DNA of 12,596 nucleotides from DATHVI01 sp035461385. Lineage in GTDB: Bacteria > Actinomycetota > Thermoleophilia > Solirubrobacterales > 70-9. The stretch's first letter is position 1. Each line of letters starts with the position of its first letter. The position numbers and the translations under genes are program-made. The notes below the pieces were generated by a model. That model saw only the letters and a list, made by a program, of their open reading frames with translations. It was not told the DNA's origin and ran no database searches. Shown here piece after piece: positions 12,356 through 12,596 of this stretch. The stretch covers positions 1 to 12,596 of the forward strand of contig DATHVI010000103.1 of the NCBI GenBank assembly GCA_035461385.1, read 5' to 3'.

Positions 12356-12596
12356 CTACGCCAGCACCTCGACCACCCCCGTCGTGCCGTTGACCCGGAT
12401 CCGGTCGCCGGTCTTGATCCTCTCACCCGCGTTCGTGGTTCTGACCACCGCCGGAATCCCGAACTCGCGGGCGACGACCGCCGGGTGGGAGACCGCGCCG
12501 CCTGCCTCGGTGACCAGTCCGGTGATCTTCGTGAACAGGACCACCCAGGCGGGGTTGGTCATCCGGCAGACGAGGATCTCGCCGTCGCGGACCTGG
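12356..12596 (-). CDS. PEP-synthase-type swivelling phosphohistidine domain protein, C-terminal end (partial), PpsA-like
   Basis: The frame is open from the right edge; 79 residues are visible up to the TAG at 12356-12358. They form most of a PEP-utilising mobile domain (PF00391). DGEILVCRMTNPAWVVLF leads into VTEAGGAVSHPAVVAREFGIPAVV, where the His of GG-x-x-SH is the phosphoryl-carrying residue, and the domain ends with IKTGDRIRVNGTTGVVEVL. The active His is 42 residues from the C-terminus, so no PEP/pyruvate-binding TIM barrel follows; that excludes classical PEP synthase or PPDK architecture. Phenylphosphate synthase subunit PpsA and rifampin phosphotransferase also end with this domain. 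The missing ATP-grasp partner is plausibly the stand-alone protein at 5408-6340. The N-terminal part lies outside the window. Confidence 0.93.
   Translation of the reverse strand, partial: QVRDGEILVCRMTNPAWVVLFTKITGLVTEAGGAVSHPAVVAREFGIPAVVRTTNAGERIKTGDRIRVNGTTGVVEVLA

Larger units (their letters stand above)
12259..12360. repeat. Two tandem 49-bp repeats, each with a perfect 16-bp dyad
   Basis: Copies lie at 12259-12307 and 12312-12360 (period 53) and match at 43 of 49 positions. The mismatches cluster in the middle. Each holds the dyad GCGACACAAGTGTCGC (12283-12298 and 12336-12351; 7-bp arms around AA) followed by the invariant TCACCTACG. A conserved TCACGGCACATG begins each copy. One copy runs into the stop codon of the swivel-domain gene and the other carries the ribosome-binding site of the FAD-subunit gene, so the pair fills the whole intergenic gap. 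Candidate roles are a double operator, RNA hairpins that adjust processing or expression, or a mobile REP-like palindrome. I saw no third copy elsewhere in the window. Confidence 0.8.

Noticed and set aside
12259..12360. A CRISPR array
   Set aside because: There are only two copies, the period is 53 with a 4-base gap instead of a spacer, and no cas genes are present.
1..12596. Mobile elements, tRNA, rRNA or riboswitches
   Set aside because: I found no transposase, integrase, terminal repeats, tRNA-like folds or recognisable riboswitch motifs; coding is nearly continuous.

Overview
The window is very GC-rich, tightly packed bacterial DNA. The gene families (GntR/FCD regulator, molybdenum hydroxylase, BKACE, cyclase-family hydrolases), the frequent GTG/TTG starts and the dense overlaps suggest a high-GC actinomycetote. 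Thermoleophilia/Solirubrobacterales is my inference from style only; no marker gene is present. I see no rRNA, tRNA, CRISPR array, transposase or integrase.

Plus strand, 1-1871: the 3' end of a LuxR-type regulator, then a patatin-like hydrolase (256-1149) and a small SAM methyltransferase resembling the METTL7/TMT1 thiol methyltransferases (1206-1871). The methyltransferase converges on the minus-strand operon, and the two stop codons overlap at 1868-1871.

Minus strand, 12596 down to 1868: one long catabolic operon of 12 genes. In transcription order these are: the C-terminal end of a PEP-synthase-like swivelling His-domain protein (cut by the window edge); the FAD, molybdopterin and [2Fe-2S] subunits of a molybdenum hydroxylase; an FAH-family hydrolase; an ABM-fold monooxygenase-like protein; a GntR/FCD regulator; a cyclase-family metal hydrolase; a stand-alone PEP-synthase-like ATP-grasp subunit; a fusion of an HD-like domain with a second cyclase; a zinc-dependent alcohol dehydrogenase; and a BKACE (beta-keto acid cleavage) enzyme. 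Every junction but the first overlaps (TGATG, ATGA, GTGA, TTGA) or abuts, so the unit is probably co-transcribed and translationally coupled. The first junction is a roughly 100-bp gap holding two copies of a 49-bp repeat with a perfect 16-bp dyad.

The most notable point is that the operon carries the two halves of a PEP-synthase-type phosphotransferase as separate genes about 6 kb apart. The nearest characterised precedent is phenylphosphate synthase (PpsA/PpsB) of anaerobic phenol degraders. Together with the Mo hydroxylase, ring/amide-opening cyclases, FAH hydrolase, alcohol dehydrogenase and BKACE, this suggests a degradation pathway in which a hydroxylated, probably aromatic or heterocyclic, substrate is activated by ATP-dependent phosphorylation and the ring-opened product is cleaved to CoA esters. 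The substrate cannot be read from the sequence.
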